Assembly: GCF_019880245.1 (NCBI RefSeq)
Contig: NZ_CP082286.1
Span: forward strand, 1,816,521-1,880,520
Source: Halobaculum roseum
GTDB taxonomy: Archaea; Halobacteriota; Halobacteria; Halobacteriales; Haloferacaceae
Reading direction: 5' to 3'
DNA length: 64,000 bases
Shown here: positions 17,141 through 27,086 of the stretch, one piece after another
How the letters are laid out: each line of letters opens with the position of its first letter
Numbering within the stretch: the first letter of the stretch is position 1
Program-made: the position numbers and the translations under genes
The notes under the pieces: model-generated
What the model was told of the DNA's origin: nothing
Database searches by the model: none
Seen by the model: only the letters and a program-made list of their open reading frames with translations

Positions 17141-17545
17141 TCAGGCGTCGTCGGCGATGTTGTCGAGCAGGCGCCGCAGCTCGCCGCGGCGCTTCCACCC
17201 GGCGATCCGGTCGGCTAGCGGGAGCGGCAGCCCAAGCGAGACGCGCGAGACGGCCCGTACCCGACTGCCCTCGTTGGCCGGCTCGACGGTCACCGCCGTC
17301 TCCATCGCGTCGAACGGTCCCCGCTCGCCGACCTGCTCGTAGCGCCAGCCGTCGTCGGTCTCGGTCACCCGGAGGTCGAACTCCAGACCGCCGCCGGCGA
17401 CGGTGACGACGGTGGCGTCGTCCTCGGATCGGGTTCCCCGGACCACGAAGCTCCCCTCGTACTCGACGAGCGCCGCCGGCGAGAGCAGCCGGCGGAGCGT
17501 GTCGGGGGTCGCCGCGACGAACCGCTCGGCCTCGACTTCGCGCAT
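17141..17545 (-). CDS. SRPBCC (START-like) family protein
   Basis: 134 residues beginning MREVEAERFVAATPDTLRRL, the usual first strand and helix of the polyketide-cyclase/START-like fold. It continues with an alternating beta meander (YEGSFVVRG, ATVVTVAGGGLEFDLRV) and ends with the long C-terminal helix (KRRGELRRLLDNIADDA). Such proteins bind lipophilic ligands; the ligand here is not predictable. I use the Met at 17545; the frame extends nine codons further (MCGGRPPRG), which does not fit the fold. Confidence 0.75.
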   Translation of the reverse strand: MREVEAERFVAATPDTLRRLLSPAALVEYEGSFVVRGTRSEDDATVVTVAGGGLEFDLRVTETDDGWRYEQVGERGPFDAMETAVTVEPANEGSRVRAVSRVSLGLPLPLADRIAGWKRRGELRRLLDNIADDA

Positions 17546-17602
17546 GCCGCGGGGTGGGCGCCCCCCGCACAAAAGCCCGCGGGGAACCGCCGTCGGCCGC
17601 GC

Positions 17603-17926
17603 TCACCAGTCGACGAGCGGGAGCGTCAGCAGCACGAGCAGCAGCCCGAAGGCGACGGCGACGTACAACAGGCGCCGGAACCGCCACGAGGCGGGGATCT
17701 CCTCGCGGAGGTCCGGCCGAGCCGATCGCACGAGGCGATGGTACGCGAGGGCCACGGTCGGAACGAAGGCCGCGGCCGACCCGGCGAGCGCGAGCGACAG
17801 GTCGGCGCCGAACAGCGCCATCAGGTAGATCGGCCCGAACGAGAAGACGATCATGAACGCCATCCCCGCGACGACGAGGAAGGGGACGGCGTCGACGGCG
17901 TCGCCCTCGCGGTTCCGGAGGCGCAT
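17603..17926 (-). CDS. Small membrane protein, three helices, unknown function
   Basis: 107 residues. Hydrophobic segments are seen at about 14-37 (VPFLVVAGMAFMIVFSFGPIYL), 42-62 and 85-105, with a basic loop (RLVRSARPDLREEIP) between the second and third. No family is recognised. It is divergent from the 59-residue membrane protein at 17978, and the two share a promoter region of about 50 bases. Confidence 0.65.
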   Translation of the reverse strand: MRLRNREGDAVDAVPFLVVAGMAFMIVFSFGPIYLMALFGADLSLALAGSAAAFVPTVALAYHRLVRSARPDLREEIPASWRFRRLLYVAVAFGLLLVLLTLPLVDW

Positions 17927-17977
17927 ACCCGACCTACGACCGCGAGAGCCAAGTAGGTGGTACCCGCACGGCGAGGC

Positions 17978-18157
17978 ATGGCAAGCGACGGCGACCCGCG
18001 CGTGCTGCTCGCGATGAACATCGTCCTCTCGTCGATCTTCGCGTCGGTCGTCGTGTGGGGGCTGTCGTACCTCGATCTCGCCGCGTTGACGCTCGAGAAC
18101 GTCGCCGGGCTCGCGATCGTCGTCTTCGCGGCCACGTACCTCCTCGTGTTGCGGTAG
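17978..18157 (+). CDS. Small membrane protein, two helices
   Basis: 59 residues, MASDGDPRVLLAMNIVLSS.. with hydrophobic segments at about 9-31 and 38-58, ending LLVLR. It has the layout of many haloarchaeal small membrane proteins of unknown function. ATG 17978 gives a clean short hydrophilic N-terminus; an upstream in-frame GTG at 17957 is less likely. The divergent neighbour is also a small membrane protein. Confidence 0.6.
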   Translation: MASDGDPRVLLAMNIVLSSIFASVVVWGLSYLDLAALTLENVAGLAIVVFAATYLLVLR

Positions 18158-18213
18158 CGGCGGACGCCCGGCCGAGGCCCGAGTGCCGCCTCAAGCCGGG
18201 GCCGAGTGCCGAC

Positions 18214-18846
18214 TCAGGCCGCCAGCAGGAACACCGCGGTCATCGCCGCGCCCGCGGCGGGCGGGATGGTGAGGTTGTCGTCGACCACGTAGCCGCGGAC
18301 CACCGGCTTCACGCCGTCGGCGACGGTCGCCCCGAGCGCGCCCGCGGCCGCGGCGGCGACGCCGACGAGCGTCCCCGCGTGGAGGACGGTGATCGGCACC
18401 GCGAGCGCGAAGCACACGAGGAACATCACCGCGAGCACGCCGACCTCCTTGGCGGTCGTCGCGTCGTTGCTGCCGAGGTACCCGGAGATCGGGTCGCCGA
18501 TCGACAGCATCAGGATCGCCGACGCCGCCAGCGGCGGCTCGAAGGCGACGACCTCGGGCCCGTACGGGGGCGCGAACGCCAGCGCCGCGACGGTCGCGCC
18601 CACCATGAACAGGGCGTAGCCGGCGACGTTGTCGGCCTCGTACTCCCGCGTCAGCTCGTCGTACACGCGGTCCAGCGGCGGCCACTCCACGCCGACGACG
18701 AGCCGGAGGAACTCCAACAGGAACACGCCGGCCGTCGCGACCAGCAGGAGCGCCTGTAGCTGTCGCCAGGTGACGAGCCCGAGCAGGTAGATCGCCGGGA
18801 ACCCGGTCCCTGAGGCGTGAACCGCCCGCCGCTTCAGCTCCCCCAT
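18214..18846 (-). CDS. Polyprenol/dolichol kinase-like membrane protein
   Basis: 210 residues with about six hydrophobic segments. It starts MGELKRRAVHASGTGFPAIY, the signature of the SEC59/VTE5-type CTP-dependent polyprenol or phytol kinases, and carries SIGDPISGYLGS, the conserved Asp-Pro motif of that family. In haloarchaea such an enzyme could phosphorylate dolichol for N-glycosylation of archaellins and the S-layer. It begins 7 bases after the glyS stop, so it is probably the third gene of a CBS-glyS operon. Confidence 0.75.
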   Translation of the reverse strand: MGELKRRAVHASGTGFPAIYLLGLVTWRQLQALLLVATAGVFLLEFLRLVVGVEWPPLDRVYDELTREYEADNVAGYALFMVGATVAALAFAPPYGPEVVAFEPPLAASAILMLSIGDPISGYLGSNDATTAKEVGVLAVMFLVCFALAVPITVLHAGTLVGVAAAAAGALGATVADGVKPVVRGYVVDDNLTIPPAAGAAMTAVFLLAA

Positions 18847-18853
18847 CGGCGTC

Positions 18854-20650
18854 TCAGGCCGTCTCGACGTCCGTCTCGATCTCGTCGTGCGCCGCCGCCA
18901 GCGCGTCGAACGCGCGGTCCTCCTCGGGATCGAGCAGGGTGGCGATCTCGTCTGCGACCTCGCTCACGGGCACGCGGACCTGCCGCGCGGAGTCGCGCTC
19001 GCGGACGGTGACGGTGTCGGGGCCGTCGCCCTCGATGCCGTCGCGGTCGACGGTGACACAGAAGGGCGTGCCGACCTCGTCCTGCCGGCGGTAGCGCCGG
19101 CCGATCGAGCCGGAGTCGTCGTACTCAACCGACAGGCCCGCCGCGCGCAGGTCGCCGGTGACCTCGTCGGACAGATCGAGCAGGCGCTCGTCGTTGGAGA
19201 CGAGCGGGAAGACGGCGGCGTCGGTCGCGGCCATCTCCGGGTCGAGCGCGAGGTAGGTGCGCTCCTCGCCGTCGACCTCGTCGCTCCGGTAGGCGTGCTC
19301 GATGACGGTGTAGACGATGCGGTCGATACCGAACGACGGCTCGACGACGTGCGGGGTGATGTGCTCGCCGTTCTCGGTCACCTCCTCGACCGAGAAGTTC
19401 GCCACGTCGCTGTCGACCGTGTGGGTCTCGCCGTCGACCTCCACCTCGACTTCGGCCGCGTCGAAGGCGTCCGGCTCGCGCTCGGCCAGCGTCTGCAACG
19501 CCTCGGCGACCGCGCCGGCGTCGCCGCCGAACTCGGGGCCGAGCGTCGCCATGTCCGGGTCGACGGTCGCGCGCTCCACCGTCTTCGGCTCGTCGTACTG
19601 CTTGAACACGGTGAACGACTCGCCGGAGTGTTCGGCGTGCTTCGTGAGGTCGTAGTCCGAGCGGTAGGCGAAGCCGGTGATCTCGATCCAGTCGCCGCCC
19701 ACCTCGCTTTCCGCGTCCCAACAGTCGGCCGCGTAGTGGGCCAACTCGCCGGGGAGGTGCTGGCGGAACCGGAACCGGTCCATGTCGACGCCGACGCGCT
19801 CGTACCACTCCTGTGCGACGCCGAGGTAGTAACCGACCCAGTCGGAGCCGATGACGCCCTCGTCGACGGCGTCGCCGACGGTCGTGGTGTAGGCCTCGCC
19901 GTCCTCGTCCTCCTGCTCGTCGGCGGGGTACAGCGTGACCTCCACGTCCTCGACCTCGTGGAGCGGCGGCTCGTCCTCCTCGGGGTCGATGAACGTCTCC
20001 AGCTCGGCCTGCGTGAACTCGCGCACGCGGATGATGCCCTTGCGGGGGCTGATCTCGTTGCGGTAGGCCGGGCCGATCTGCGTGACGCCGAACGGGAGGC
20101 GGTTGCGCGCGTATTCCTTCAGACGCGGGAACTCGACGAAGATGCCCTGCGCCGTCTCCGGGCGCATGTAGCCGGGCTGGCCCGAGCCGGGGCCGATGCT
20201 CGTCTCGAACATGAGGTTGAAGTCCTCGACCGGCTCGCCGCCGAGGGGGGCGTCACACGATGGACACCGCAGGTCGTGATCCCGGATGATCATCTCGACC
20301 TCCGAGATCGGCAGCGACTCGGCCTCCTCGATGCCCGTGTTGTCCTCGATGAGGTGGTCGGCGCGGTGGGACGCGCCGCACTCGGGGCACTCGACGAGCA
20401 TGTCGTCGAAGCCGTCGAGGTGGCCCGACGCCTCGAAGACGGCCTCGGGCATGATCGTCGGCGCCTCGATCTCCATGTTGCCCTGGCGGACGGTGAAGCG
20501 GTCGCGCCAGGCGGACTCGAGGTTGTCCTTCACCGCCGCGCCGTTGGGGCCGTACGTGTAGAAGCCGGCGACGCCGCCGTAGGCGCCGTTGGCGCCGAAG
20601 AAGAAGCCCCGACGCTTCGCCAGCTCGATCACGTCCTCCTGCTCGGCCAT
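18854..20650 (-). CDS. glyS: Glycyl-tRNA synthetase (archaeal/eukaryotic alpha2 type)
   Basis: 598 residues. A class II catalytic core: ELAKRRGFFFGANGAYGG at the N-terminus, RPETAQGIFVEF, motif 2 in AYRNEISPRKGIIRVREF, and motif 3 in EPSFGIDRIVYTVIEHAY. Paired cysteines (CPECGASH and CPSCDAP) suggest a zinc site. The C-terminal anticodon-binding domain begins about residue 495. It charges tRNA-Gly. It starts immediately after the TAG of the CBS-domain gene with no gap, and the polyprenol-kinase-like gene follows. Confidence 0.96.
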   Translation of the reverse strand: MAEQEDVIELAKRRGFFFGANGAYGGVAGFYTYGPNGAAVKDNLESAWRDRFTVRQGNMEIEAPTIMPEAVFEASGHLDGFDDMLVECPECGASHRADHLIEDNTGIEEAESLPISEVEMIIRDHDLRCPSCDAPLGGEPVEDFNLMFETSIGPGSGQPGYMRPETAQGIFVEFPRLKEYARNRLPFGVTQIGPAYRNEISPRKGIIRVREFTQAELETFIDPEEDEPPLHEVEDVEVTLYPADEQEDEDGEAYTTTVGDAVDEGVIGSDWVGYYLGVAQEWYERVGVDMDRFRFRQHLPGELAHYAADCWDAESEVGGDWIEITGFAYRSDYDLTKHAEHSGESFTVFKQYDEPKTVERATVDPDMATLGPEFGGDAGAVAEALQTLAEREPDAFDAAEVEVEVDGETHTVDSDVANFSVEEVTENGEHITPHVVEPSFGIDRIVYTVIEHAYRSDEVDGEERTYLALDPEMAATDAAVFPLVSNDERLLDLSDEVTGDLRAAGLSVEYDDSGSIGRRYRRQDEVGTPFCVTVDRDGIEGDGPDTVTVRERDSARQVRVPVSEVADEIATLLDPEEDRAFDALAAAHDEIETDVETA

Positions 20651-21505
20651 CTACAGCGCCTCCAACAGGTGCACGTCGCGCACGATGCCGACGAGCTCGC
20701 CGCCGGCCTGCAGCGGCACCTGTTCGATGTCCTCGGTGATCATCTCCTGTGCGGCCTCCTGCACCGAGCGCGTCCGCGAGACCGTCCGCACGTCATCGGT
20801 CATGAACTCCGTGACCGGCTCCGCGGGGATCTCGACGTTCCGCGTGGGCACGTACGCCGCGCCGACGGCCTTGATGCCCTCCCACTTCCAGTCGTCGTCC
20901 TGGTCGGCGATGGAGTCGCCGGTGTTGTCCTCGCCCTCGACGACGCGGGCGACCTCGAGCACGTCGACCTCGGTGAGCATGCCGGCCATGTCTCCGTCCT
21001 CGCCCAGCGCGACCGCGTACGGGACGTTCGCGAAGAACAGCTGGCGCTCGGCGACCGTCAGCGGCGTGCCGGTGTACACGGTGTTCACGTCGGTGCCGGC
21101 CACGTCGCCGCAGGTGGCGTCGGTGTCGACCTCGTCGCGGGCGATCGCGGCGACGATGTCGGTGACGGTGACGATCCCCGCCAGGGTGTCCCCGTTGTGC
21201 TCCTCGACGACGGGAACGCGACGGCTGCCGCCGATCATCACCTGCGCGGCGTCGCGGAGGTTCGTCTCGGGCGTGACCGTCGGCACGTCCCGCATCAACA
21301 GCGCCAGCTGGTCCTCGTCGGGCTTCTCGATGAGGTCGTCCCGGGAGACGAGGCCGCGGTACACCTCGTCGTCGCCCTCGCCTTTCACCACCGGAACCGA
21401 CGAGAAGCGGTACTCCTGGAGGTACGTGAGGACGTCGTCGCGACTGCCGGGGAGCGACACCGTGACGAGATCCGCTCGCGGCGTCATCGCGTCTGCTACG
21501 TTCAT
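20651..21505 (-). CDS. Four-CBS-domain protein
   Basis: 284 residues arranged as four CBS modules: VADAMTPRADLVTV at 2, MRDVPTVTPETNLRDAAQ at about 70, the third around DVNTVYTGTPLTVAE, and the last at VTEFMTDDVRTVSRT. There is no attached catalytic or membrane domain. CBS tandems bind adenine nucleotides and regulate a partner, which is not evident here. It sits directly upstream of glyS with no intergenic space, so the two are co-expressed. The start ATG is at 21505. Confidence 0.85.
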   Translation of the reverse strand: MNVADAMTPRADLVTVSLPGSRDDVLTYLQEYRFSSVPVVKGEGDDEVYRGLVSRDDLIEKPDEDQLALLMRDVPTVTPETNLRDAAQVMIGGSRRVPVVEEHNGDTLAGIVTVTDIVAAIARDEVDTDATCGDVAGTDVNTVYTGTPLTVAERQLFFANVPYAVALGEDGDMAGMLTEVDVLEVARVVEGEDNTGDSIADQDDDWKWEGIKAVGAAYVPTRNVEIPAEPVTEFMTDDVRTVSRTRSVQEAAQEMITEDIEQVPLQAGGELVGIVRDVHLLEAL

Positions 21506-21667
21506 ACCCCGCAGTGCGCCCCGACGCCTCTTGTATCATGCGAAGGTGTGCTGGCGGCTGTCCCGGGCGCTCACCCGACGAATCCGGGAGTATTCCCCCG
21601 AGGGGACGACCCTGTGAAGCGGTGTCAATCCGACGAGTTTATCAGTGCGTATGTGAGATGCATTCAT

Positions 21668-21820
21668 ATGACAACGAGGCACACGGGGTGCGAGCCCGGT
21701 GAGGTGATGGCGTCGGTGGACGAGAGCTCCGCGGAGTTCGTCATCGCGGACCTCGCATGCGACGACGCCTGGCTCTCCGTCGGCGAGGCCGACGCCCCGG
21801 TGCTCGAGAACTGGTGTTGA
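21668..21820 (+). CDS. Small acidic haloarchaeal protein (DUF7556-like)
   Basis: 50 residues. EVMASVDESSAEFVIADLACDD is followed by AWLSVGEADAPVLENW. The layout (VMASVDE.. FVIADL.. AWLS.. APVL..W) matches my memory of the haloarchaeal family named DUF7556, whose function is unknown. The AT-rich leader (TTTATCAGTGCGTATG) includes a TATA-like box about 30 bases upstream. I chose ATG 21668; the long upstream open frame is antisense to glyS and the CBS gene. Confidence 0.6.
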   Translation: MTTRHTGCEPGEVMASVDESSAEFVIADLACDDAWLSVGEADAPVLENWC

Positions 21821-21934
21821 GGTCGGGGGATCGCTCCCCCAGTCGATTCTTCGGTCCGTTCTTCGGTCGCCGCTGCCGGTTCCCGGAAGCCACGCGTTTC
21901 CCCGGCGAATGCGATCGACGGGTCGGCCCCGCCG

Positions 21935-22183
21935 TCAGATCTCGTCGCCCGGGTCGTGGTCGGCGGCCATCCGCTCGGCTTCCGCGGCGTAGCGTTCGCG
22001 TCGCTCGTCGTCGACGGGCTCGGTGTCGTCCTCGTCGCGGTCGATGGCGGCGGTGATCGGCTTGCGCTGGAGCAACTCGATCGACGCCTGCCGGGTGTAC
22101 GACCGGCGACCGTCGACGCTCGCGTAGGTGAGTGTCACCGTCTGTCGGGTGTCGTACTCCCGGGAGACGAGCCAGAGGCGCAT
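21935..22183 (-). CDS. Small haloarchaeal protein, unknown function
   Basis: 82 residues: MRLWLVSREYDTRQTVTLTY then YASVDGRRSYTRQASIELL, two predicted strands and a turn, then an acidic helical tail (DDERRERYAAEAERMAADHD). No family is recognised. The frame extends upstream, but the Arg/Pro-rich extension is not protein-like, so the Met at 22183 is preferred. It lies downstream of, and in the same direction as, the soluble transducer. Confidence 0.6.
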   Translation of the reverse strand: MRLWLVSREYDTRQTVTLTYASVDGRRSYTRQASIELLQRKPITAAIDRDEDDTEPVDDERRERYAAEAERMAADHDPGDEI

Positions 22184-22310
22184 GCTTCCCGATTCGACCG
22201 CCGACGAGAAAGGCTGCGGGGTTCGCGGTCGGCGACCGCGGACGCGACCGATCCCGGACCGTGGGTGTCCGGCGCCGAACGGTGAGCGCTCGGTTCCGAT
22301 CGGTTGCCGT

Positions 22311-24125
22311 TCAGTTCCCGAACACGAAGCCGCCGTAGTCGCCGTCGGTGTCGGTATCGCCGTCGGACGCATCGCCGTCGGATGCCTCCTCCTCGGCCGC
22401 CTCGATGGTGACGCCGTCGTCGCCCTCGTCGTCGCGACCGGCGTCCGCGGGCGCGTCGATCGTGATGCCGCCGTCGGTTCGGAACTCCGACTCCCCGCCC
22501 GCGAGTCGGCTCGTCCGTCCGCCGTCGGCGCGGAACTCGGCGCTTTTTGCGTCCTTCCCGCGGAGTTCCATCACGCGCTGGGACAGTTCGGCGATGGCGT
22601 CGCTCTGGTCGTCGGTCGCGGCGACGATCCGGTCGGCGGCGTGTTCGGTCTCGCTCGAGCGCTCCCGGACCTCCTCGATGGTCGCGGTGAGCTCCTCGAC
22701 GGTGGCCGCCTGGTCGTCGGTCGCGCGCGACACCTCGGCGATGCCGTCGGCTGCCTGGTCGATGGACGCCGCGATGTCCTCGAACGCCACCAACACGTCG
22801 TCGATCTGATCGGCCGCGTGGTCGATCTGCTGGTGGCTCTGTTCGGCGGCGACGACCGTCGAGTCGGTGCGGTTCTGTAGCTGCTCGATGTTGCCCGTGA
22901 TCTGCTCGGTGTGCTGGCGGGTCTCGTCGGCGAGCGTCTTCACCTCCTCGGCGACGACGGCGAAGCCGTCGCCGTCCTTGCCCGCGCGGGCGGCCTCGAT
23001 GTTGGCGTTGAGTGCCAACAGGTTCGTCTGCTCGGCCACGTCGGAGATGACCTCGACGACGGACTCGATGTCGTCCATTCGGTCGCCGAGATCGGTGACG
23101 GAGTCGACGAGCTCCTCGCCGATCTCGGTCACCTCCTCGGTCGCCTCGCGTGCGTCCTCGCTGGCGTCGAGCCCGTCGGTCGCGGCCTCGCGCGCCTGCT
23201 CGGCGGCGGTGTCGACCTCCTCGGCGGTCGCGGCGACCTCCTCCATCGACGCGGAGAACGTCTGCATCTCCGAGACGCCCTCCGAGAGTAGCTCGTTCTG
23301 CTCGCCGACGTTCTCGGCGATCTCCTCTGCGGCGTCGACCGCCTCCTCCACGGAGTCCTCCAGGCGCGCGGTACCCTCGTCGACGCCGGCGGCGGTCTCC
23401 TCGAACGCCTCGGCCATCTCGTTGAGGTCGCAGATGACGTCGAGCAGCCGGTCGTCGAGGCAGTCGTTCTCGTCCTCGAAGGACGCCCGTGCGTCGAGGT
23501 TCCCCTCCGTCAGCAACCCCATCGTCGCGCCGAGCTCGTCGACGAGGTCCTCGACCGCCTTCTGGCGCTGGACCTGGTCCGTCCGATCGCGGACCGTCTC
23601 GACGACGGCGACCAGCTCGTCGTCCTCGTACAGCGGCATCGCCGTGAAGTAGATGTCGCGGTCGACGCCGTGCTGGTCGGTCATCACGCTGGTGTCGGAG
23701 TACAGCCACATCGACTCGTCCTCCAGGTCGACGCCGAACTCCTCGTGGACCGACTTCGGGTGTTCGAGCACCTTGTCGGCGAGCGTCTGTGCCCGACGGC
23801 CGTCGGGGTAGAACATCTCGCTGGCGTGTTCGTGGCCGATCGCCTCCTCGGCGCTCGCGCCGGTCAGCTCCTCGATCGCCGAGTTCCACGCGACGATCTC
23901 GCCGTCCGCATCGACCATGAAGACGGGCGACCCCATCCCGTCGAGCAGCAGGTCGTCGTCGACGTTCAGTTCGTCGTCCTCGTCCTCGTCCTCGTCGGCG
24001 GCGGCGTCCGACTCGGGCAGTCCGGCCGAGTCGGCGCCCGACTGGACGGTGACCCCGCCGTCCGCCAGCGGCTCGTTCGGATCCGTCCCCGTGACCCACG
24101 CACGGAGGCGAGCGAGTAATGGCAT
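22311..24125 (-). CDS. Soluble chemotaxis transducer (MCP/Htr type) with PAS domain
   Basis: 604 residues with no transmembrane segment, so it is a cytoplasmic receptor. The N-terminus is acidic and Gly-rich; a PAS domain (about 62-185) begins [22 protein letters not shown]. Long heptad helices follow, and the hairpin tip [19 protein letters not shown] (about residue 365) is the CheA/CheW contact site. Gln/Glu pairs in the flanking helices are candidate sites for CheR, CheB and CheD. The C-terminal 80 residues are acidic and end DYGGFVFGN. It is encoded far from the che genes but has the same promoter element, starting 30 bp after the TATA box. Confidence 0.93.
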   Translation of the reverse strand: MPLLARLRAWVTGTDPNEPLADGGVTVQSGADSAGLPESDAAADEDEDEDDELNVDDDLLLDGMGSPVFMVDADGEIVAWNSAIEELTGASAEEAIGHEHASEMFYPDGRRAQTLADKVLEHPKSVHEEFGVDLEDESMWLYSDTSVMTDQHGVDRDIYFTAMPLYEDDELVAVVETVRDRTDQVQRQKAVEDLVDELGATMGLLTEGNLDARASFEDENDCLDDRLLDVICDLNEMAEAFEETAAGVDEGTARLEDSVEEAVDAAEEIAENVGEQNELLSEGVSEMQTFSASMEEVAATAEEVDTAAEQAREAATDGLDASEDAREATEEVTEIGEELVDSVTDLGDRMDDIESVVEVISDVAEQTNLLALNANIEAARAGKDGDGFAVVAEEVKTLADETRQHTEQITGNIEQLQNRTDSTVVAAEQSHQQIDHAADQIDDVLVAFEDIAASIDQAADGIAEVSRATDDQAATVEELTATIEEVRERSSETEHAADRIVAATDDQSDAIAELSQRVMELRGKDAKSAEFRADGGRTSRLAGGESEFRTDGGITIDAPADAGRDDEGDDGVTIEAAEEEASDGDASDGDTDTDGDYGGFVFGN

Positions 24126-24149
24126 ACATCTACGGCTCTGTGAATCCCG

Positions 24150-24185
24150 TTTAACGGTTGCCGTCCGGGAATCACGTGTGATACT
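24150..24185 (-). promoter_or_regulatory. Soluble-transducer promoter with shared motility-regulon element
   Basis: On the minus strand TCACACGTGATT (24181-24170) starts 26 bp before TATA-like GTTAAA (24155-24150); the ATG of the transducer is 30 bp after the first TATA base. It is the only minus-strand copy and the one furthest from an arl or che gene, which makes chance conservation of spacing less likely. Confidence 0.62.
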
Positions 24186-24276
24186 CGACGAGCGCCGGAT
24201 CCCGTTCCTCCGCCGGCCGTGCGTCGCCGCTCTCGACGCGTCACCCTCAAACGCGCGGAGCCCCCACTCTCCCGCG

Positions 24277-26010
24277 ATGGACGCGAGCGTCGTTCGCGAG
24301 CGCGCGGCGGACCTCCCGCGCGAGCCGGGCGTCTACCAGTTCCTCGACGGCGACACCGTGTTGTACGTCGGGAAGGCGGTCGACCTACGGGACCGCGTGC
24401 CGTCGTACGCGGACCCGCGGTCGGCCCGAGTCTCCCGGATGGTCGACCGCGCGGACGCGCTCGATTTCGCGGTCACGGACACCGAGACCCAGGCGCTCCT
24501 GCTGGAGGCGAACCTGATCAAGCGGCTCAACCCCCGCTTCAACGTCCGCCTCAAGGACGACAAGTCGTACCCGCTGGTCCAGATCACCGACCACCCGGTC
24601 CCGCGGATCGAGGCGACGCGCGACCCCGACGAGGCGGCGACCGTCTTCGGCCCGTTCACCGACAAGGGCCGAGTCGACACCGTGATCAAGGCGATCCGCG
24701 AGACGTACGGCCTGCGCGGCTGTTCGGACCACAAGTACCAGGGACGCGAGCGCCCCTGTCTCGACTACGAGATGGGGCTCTGCTCGGCCCCCTGTACCGG
24801 CGAGATCGACGAGGCGTCCTACCGCGAGGACGTCGCGTCCGCGGTCCGCTTCTTCGAGGGGGAAACCGGCGCGCTCGCGGATCCGTTGCGCCGGGAGATG
24901 GAGGCGGCCGCCCGGGCGCGGGAGTTCGAGCGCGCGGCGAACCTCCGCGACCGCCTCGACGCCGTCGAGGCGTTCCACGGCGAGGGCGAGGACGCCGTCT
25001 CCGACCGCTCCGACGAGCGCGCGGTCGACGTGCTCGGCGCGGCCGTCGAGGGCGACTCGGCCGTCGTCGCGCGCCTCCACAGCGAACGCGGTCAGCTCGT
25101 CGACCGGTCTCGCCACTCGCTGGACGCCCCCGACGCAGAGGACCGCGTCGCCGAGGTGCTCTCGGCGTTCCTCGTCCAGTACTACGCCGAGCGGGAGCTT
25201 CCCGACGCGATTCTGCTCTCGGAGCGGCCGGCCGACGACGACGTGCTCGCGTGGCTGGAGGCCGAGGGCGTCGCCGTCCGCGTCCCCGGCGCGGGACGGG
25301 AGGCGAAGCTCGTGGACCTCGCGCTGAAGAACGCCCGCAGCGGTCCGACGCGTCGCGACGAGCTGTCGGCGCTGGCCGATGTCCTCGGGATCGACCGCCC
25401 CGAGCGCATCGAGGGGTTCGACGTGAGCCACGCCCAGGGGAAACAGGTCGTCGGCTCCGACGTGTGCTTCGTCGGCGGAAGCGCCGAGAAGGCGGACTAC
25501 CGTCGAAAGAAGCTCACCGACCGCAACGACGACTACGCGAACATGCGCGAGCTGGTGAAGTGGCGCGCAGAGCGCGCCGTCGACGGACGCGACGACCGGC
25601 CCGACCCGGACCTGCTGCTCATCGACGGCGGCGACGGCCAGCTCGGCGCCGCGCGCGACGCTCTCGCGGAAGTCGGCTGGGACGTGCCGACGGTGGCGCT
25701 CGCCAAGGAGGAGGAGTTAGTGATCACGGCCGACGGAGTGCACCGCTGGGAGGACGACGCGCCGCACCTCCACCTCCTCCAGCGCGTTCGCGACGAGGCG
25801 CACCGCTTCGCGGTGCAGTATCACCAGACGCTCCGCGACGATGTGTCGACGGTCCTCGACGAGGTGCCCGGCGTCGGCCCCGAAACGCGCCGGCGACTCC
25901 TCCGGCGGTTCGGGTCCGTCGAGAACGTCCGCGCCGCCGGCGAGGGCGACCTGCTGGACGTGCCCGGCGTCGGCGAGAAGACGGCGCGAGCGCTGAAGGC
26001 GCGGCTGTAA
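24277..26010 (+). CDS. uvrC: Excinuclease ABC subunit C
   Basis: 577 residues. The N-terminal GIY-YIG nuclease domain starts [20 protein letters not shown] (about 14-33). A UvrB-binding UVR helix pair is near residue 205 ([20 protein letters not shown]). The RNase H-like 5'-nuclease domain includes [16 protein letters not shown] and [10 protein letters not shown], and the tandem helix-hairpin-helix end is [17 protein letters not shown] and [11 protein letters not shown]. It performs the dual incision in nucleotide excision repair. The start ATG 24277 fits the family N-terminus; the longer open frame upstream overlaps the transducer promoter and is rejected. Confidence 0.96.
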   Translation: MDASVVRERAADLPREPGVYQFLDGDTVLYVGKAVDLRDRVPSYADPRSARVSRMVDRADALDFAVTDTETQALLLEANLIKRLNPRFNVRLKDDKSYPLVQITDHPVPRIEATRDPDEAATVFGPFTDKGRVDTVIKAIRETYGLRGCSDHKYQGRERPCLDYEMGLCSAPCTGEIDEASYREDVASAVRFFEGETGALADPLRREMEAAARAREFERAANLRDRLDAVEAFHGEGEDAVSDRSDERAVDVLGAAVEGDSAVVARLHSERGQLVDRSRHSLDAPDAEDRVAEVLSAFLVQYYAERELPDAILLSERPADDDVLAWLEAEGVAVRVPGAGREAKLVDLALKNARSGPTRRDELSALADVLGIDRPERIEGFDVSHAQGKQVVGSDVCFVGGSAEKADYRRKKLTDRNDDYANMRELVKWRAERAVDGRDDRPDPDLLLIDGGDGQLGAARDALAEVGWDVPTVALAKEEELVITADGVHRWEDDAPHLHLLQRVRDEAHRFAVQYHQTLRDDVSTVLDEVPGVGPETRRRLLRRFGSVENVRAAGEGDLLDVPGVGEKTARALKARL

Positions 26011-26184
26011 GCGTGGCCGATCGATCCGATGTGGCTGACAGGCGGTCCGACCGTCCCGCGACCGACGAAGGGGGACCGCACACCCGCCCGGGCCCTCGCC
26101 GGCTGCCGTTACGTCACGCGACGGGGTGGTCCCGGCTTCGGATACAAAGGTTCGGTCGGGCCGGGCCGGATCAGAGGGCGGAGG

Positions 26185-26862
26185 TTACTGCGTCCGGAAC
26201 GCGCGGTCGCCGGCGTCGCCGAGGCCGGGGACGATGAACCCCTCGTCGTTGAGTTCGTCGTCGATGGCGACGGTGAGGAGATCGGCTCGCGGCGCCTCCT
26301 CGGCGACGCGGGTGAGTCCGTCCGGAGCGGAGACGGCCGAGAGCACGAACAGGTCCTCGGGTTCGGGGTTGTCGGCGAGCACGTGATCGAGCACGGCGCA
26401 CATCGTCGATCCCGTCGCGAGCATCGGGTCGGCGACGATGACGGTGTCCTCGGCGGTAATGTCCGGCAGCTTCGTGTAGTCGATCTCGATGGGGAAGGTG
26501 CCGTCATCCCCCATCCCTGCCTCCTCGTTGCGGCCGGCGGAGATGACACCCTGTTTGGCGCGCGGGAACGCCTTCAACAACCCCTCGACGAACGGCGTCG
26601 CGGCGCGGAGGACGTTGATGATGACGACGTTGTCGAGCCCCTTCACGCGCTCGCCGGTCGTCTCCGCCAGCGGCGTCTCGATAGAGACGAACTCCGTCTC
26701 CATCGCGCCGTCGATGATCTCGTAGCCGCAGATGCGGCCCAACTTCACCAGCCCCTTTCGGAACGCCACCTGCTCCGTCTCCACGTCGCGCAGCCGTGAG
26801 AGCGTGTCCTTCGCCAGCGCGTGCGTGATGAGGTGTGCGTCCCCTCGCTCCTCGATAGCCAT
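26185..26862 (-). CDS. upp: Uracil phosphoribosyltransferase
   Basis: 225 residues. The PRPP-binding loop is [14 protein letters not shown] (about 127-140). The C-terminal uracil-binding segment includes [17 protein letters not shown]. It converts uracil and PRPP to UMP in pyrimidine salvage. The ATG at 26862 ([16 protein letters not shown]) is the family start; the longer open frame is antisense-like, basic and unsupported. A 174-base stretch separates it from uvrC, with no feature that I can identify. Confidence 0.96.
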   Translation of the reverse strand: MAIEERGDAHLITHALAKDTLSRLRDVETEQVAFRKGLVKLGRICGYEIIDGAMETEFVSIETPLAETTGERVKGLDNVVIINVLRAATPFVEGLLKAFPRAKQGVISAGRNEEAGMGDDGTFPIEIDYTKLPDITAEDTVIVADPMLATGSTMCAVLDHVLADNPEPEDLFVLSAVSAPDGLTRVAEEAPRADLLTVAIDDELNDEGFIVPGLGDAGDRAFRTQ

Positions 26863-27086
26863 CGTTGTTCGGACGTTGCTGTGCGGGCGGTCATAATCCC
26901 GTTGGCTCGCGCGCAGTGTGCGCCCCCGTAGCGCACGACCCGAATATCTGGCCGTGATCGGAGATCGGGCCATCCGGGCCGGACCGTCCGAGGTTCGACG
27001 ATCGTCGACTCGATCTACGTCGTTCGGCACCCGAGATCGTCGGTTTCGAAACGTTTACCGGAGACTCGGTCGGCTAGGTACGTGAT

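Noticed and set aside
18887-21820. Very long plus-strand open frame opposite glyS and the CBS gene
   Set aside because: Antisense reading of two well-recognised genes; only its last 50 codons (from 21668) are accepted as a real small gene.
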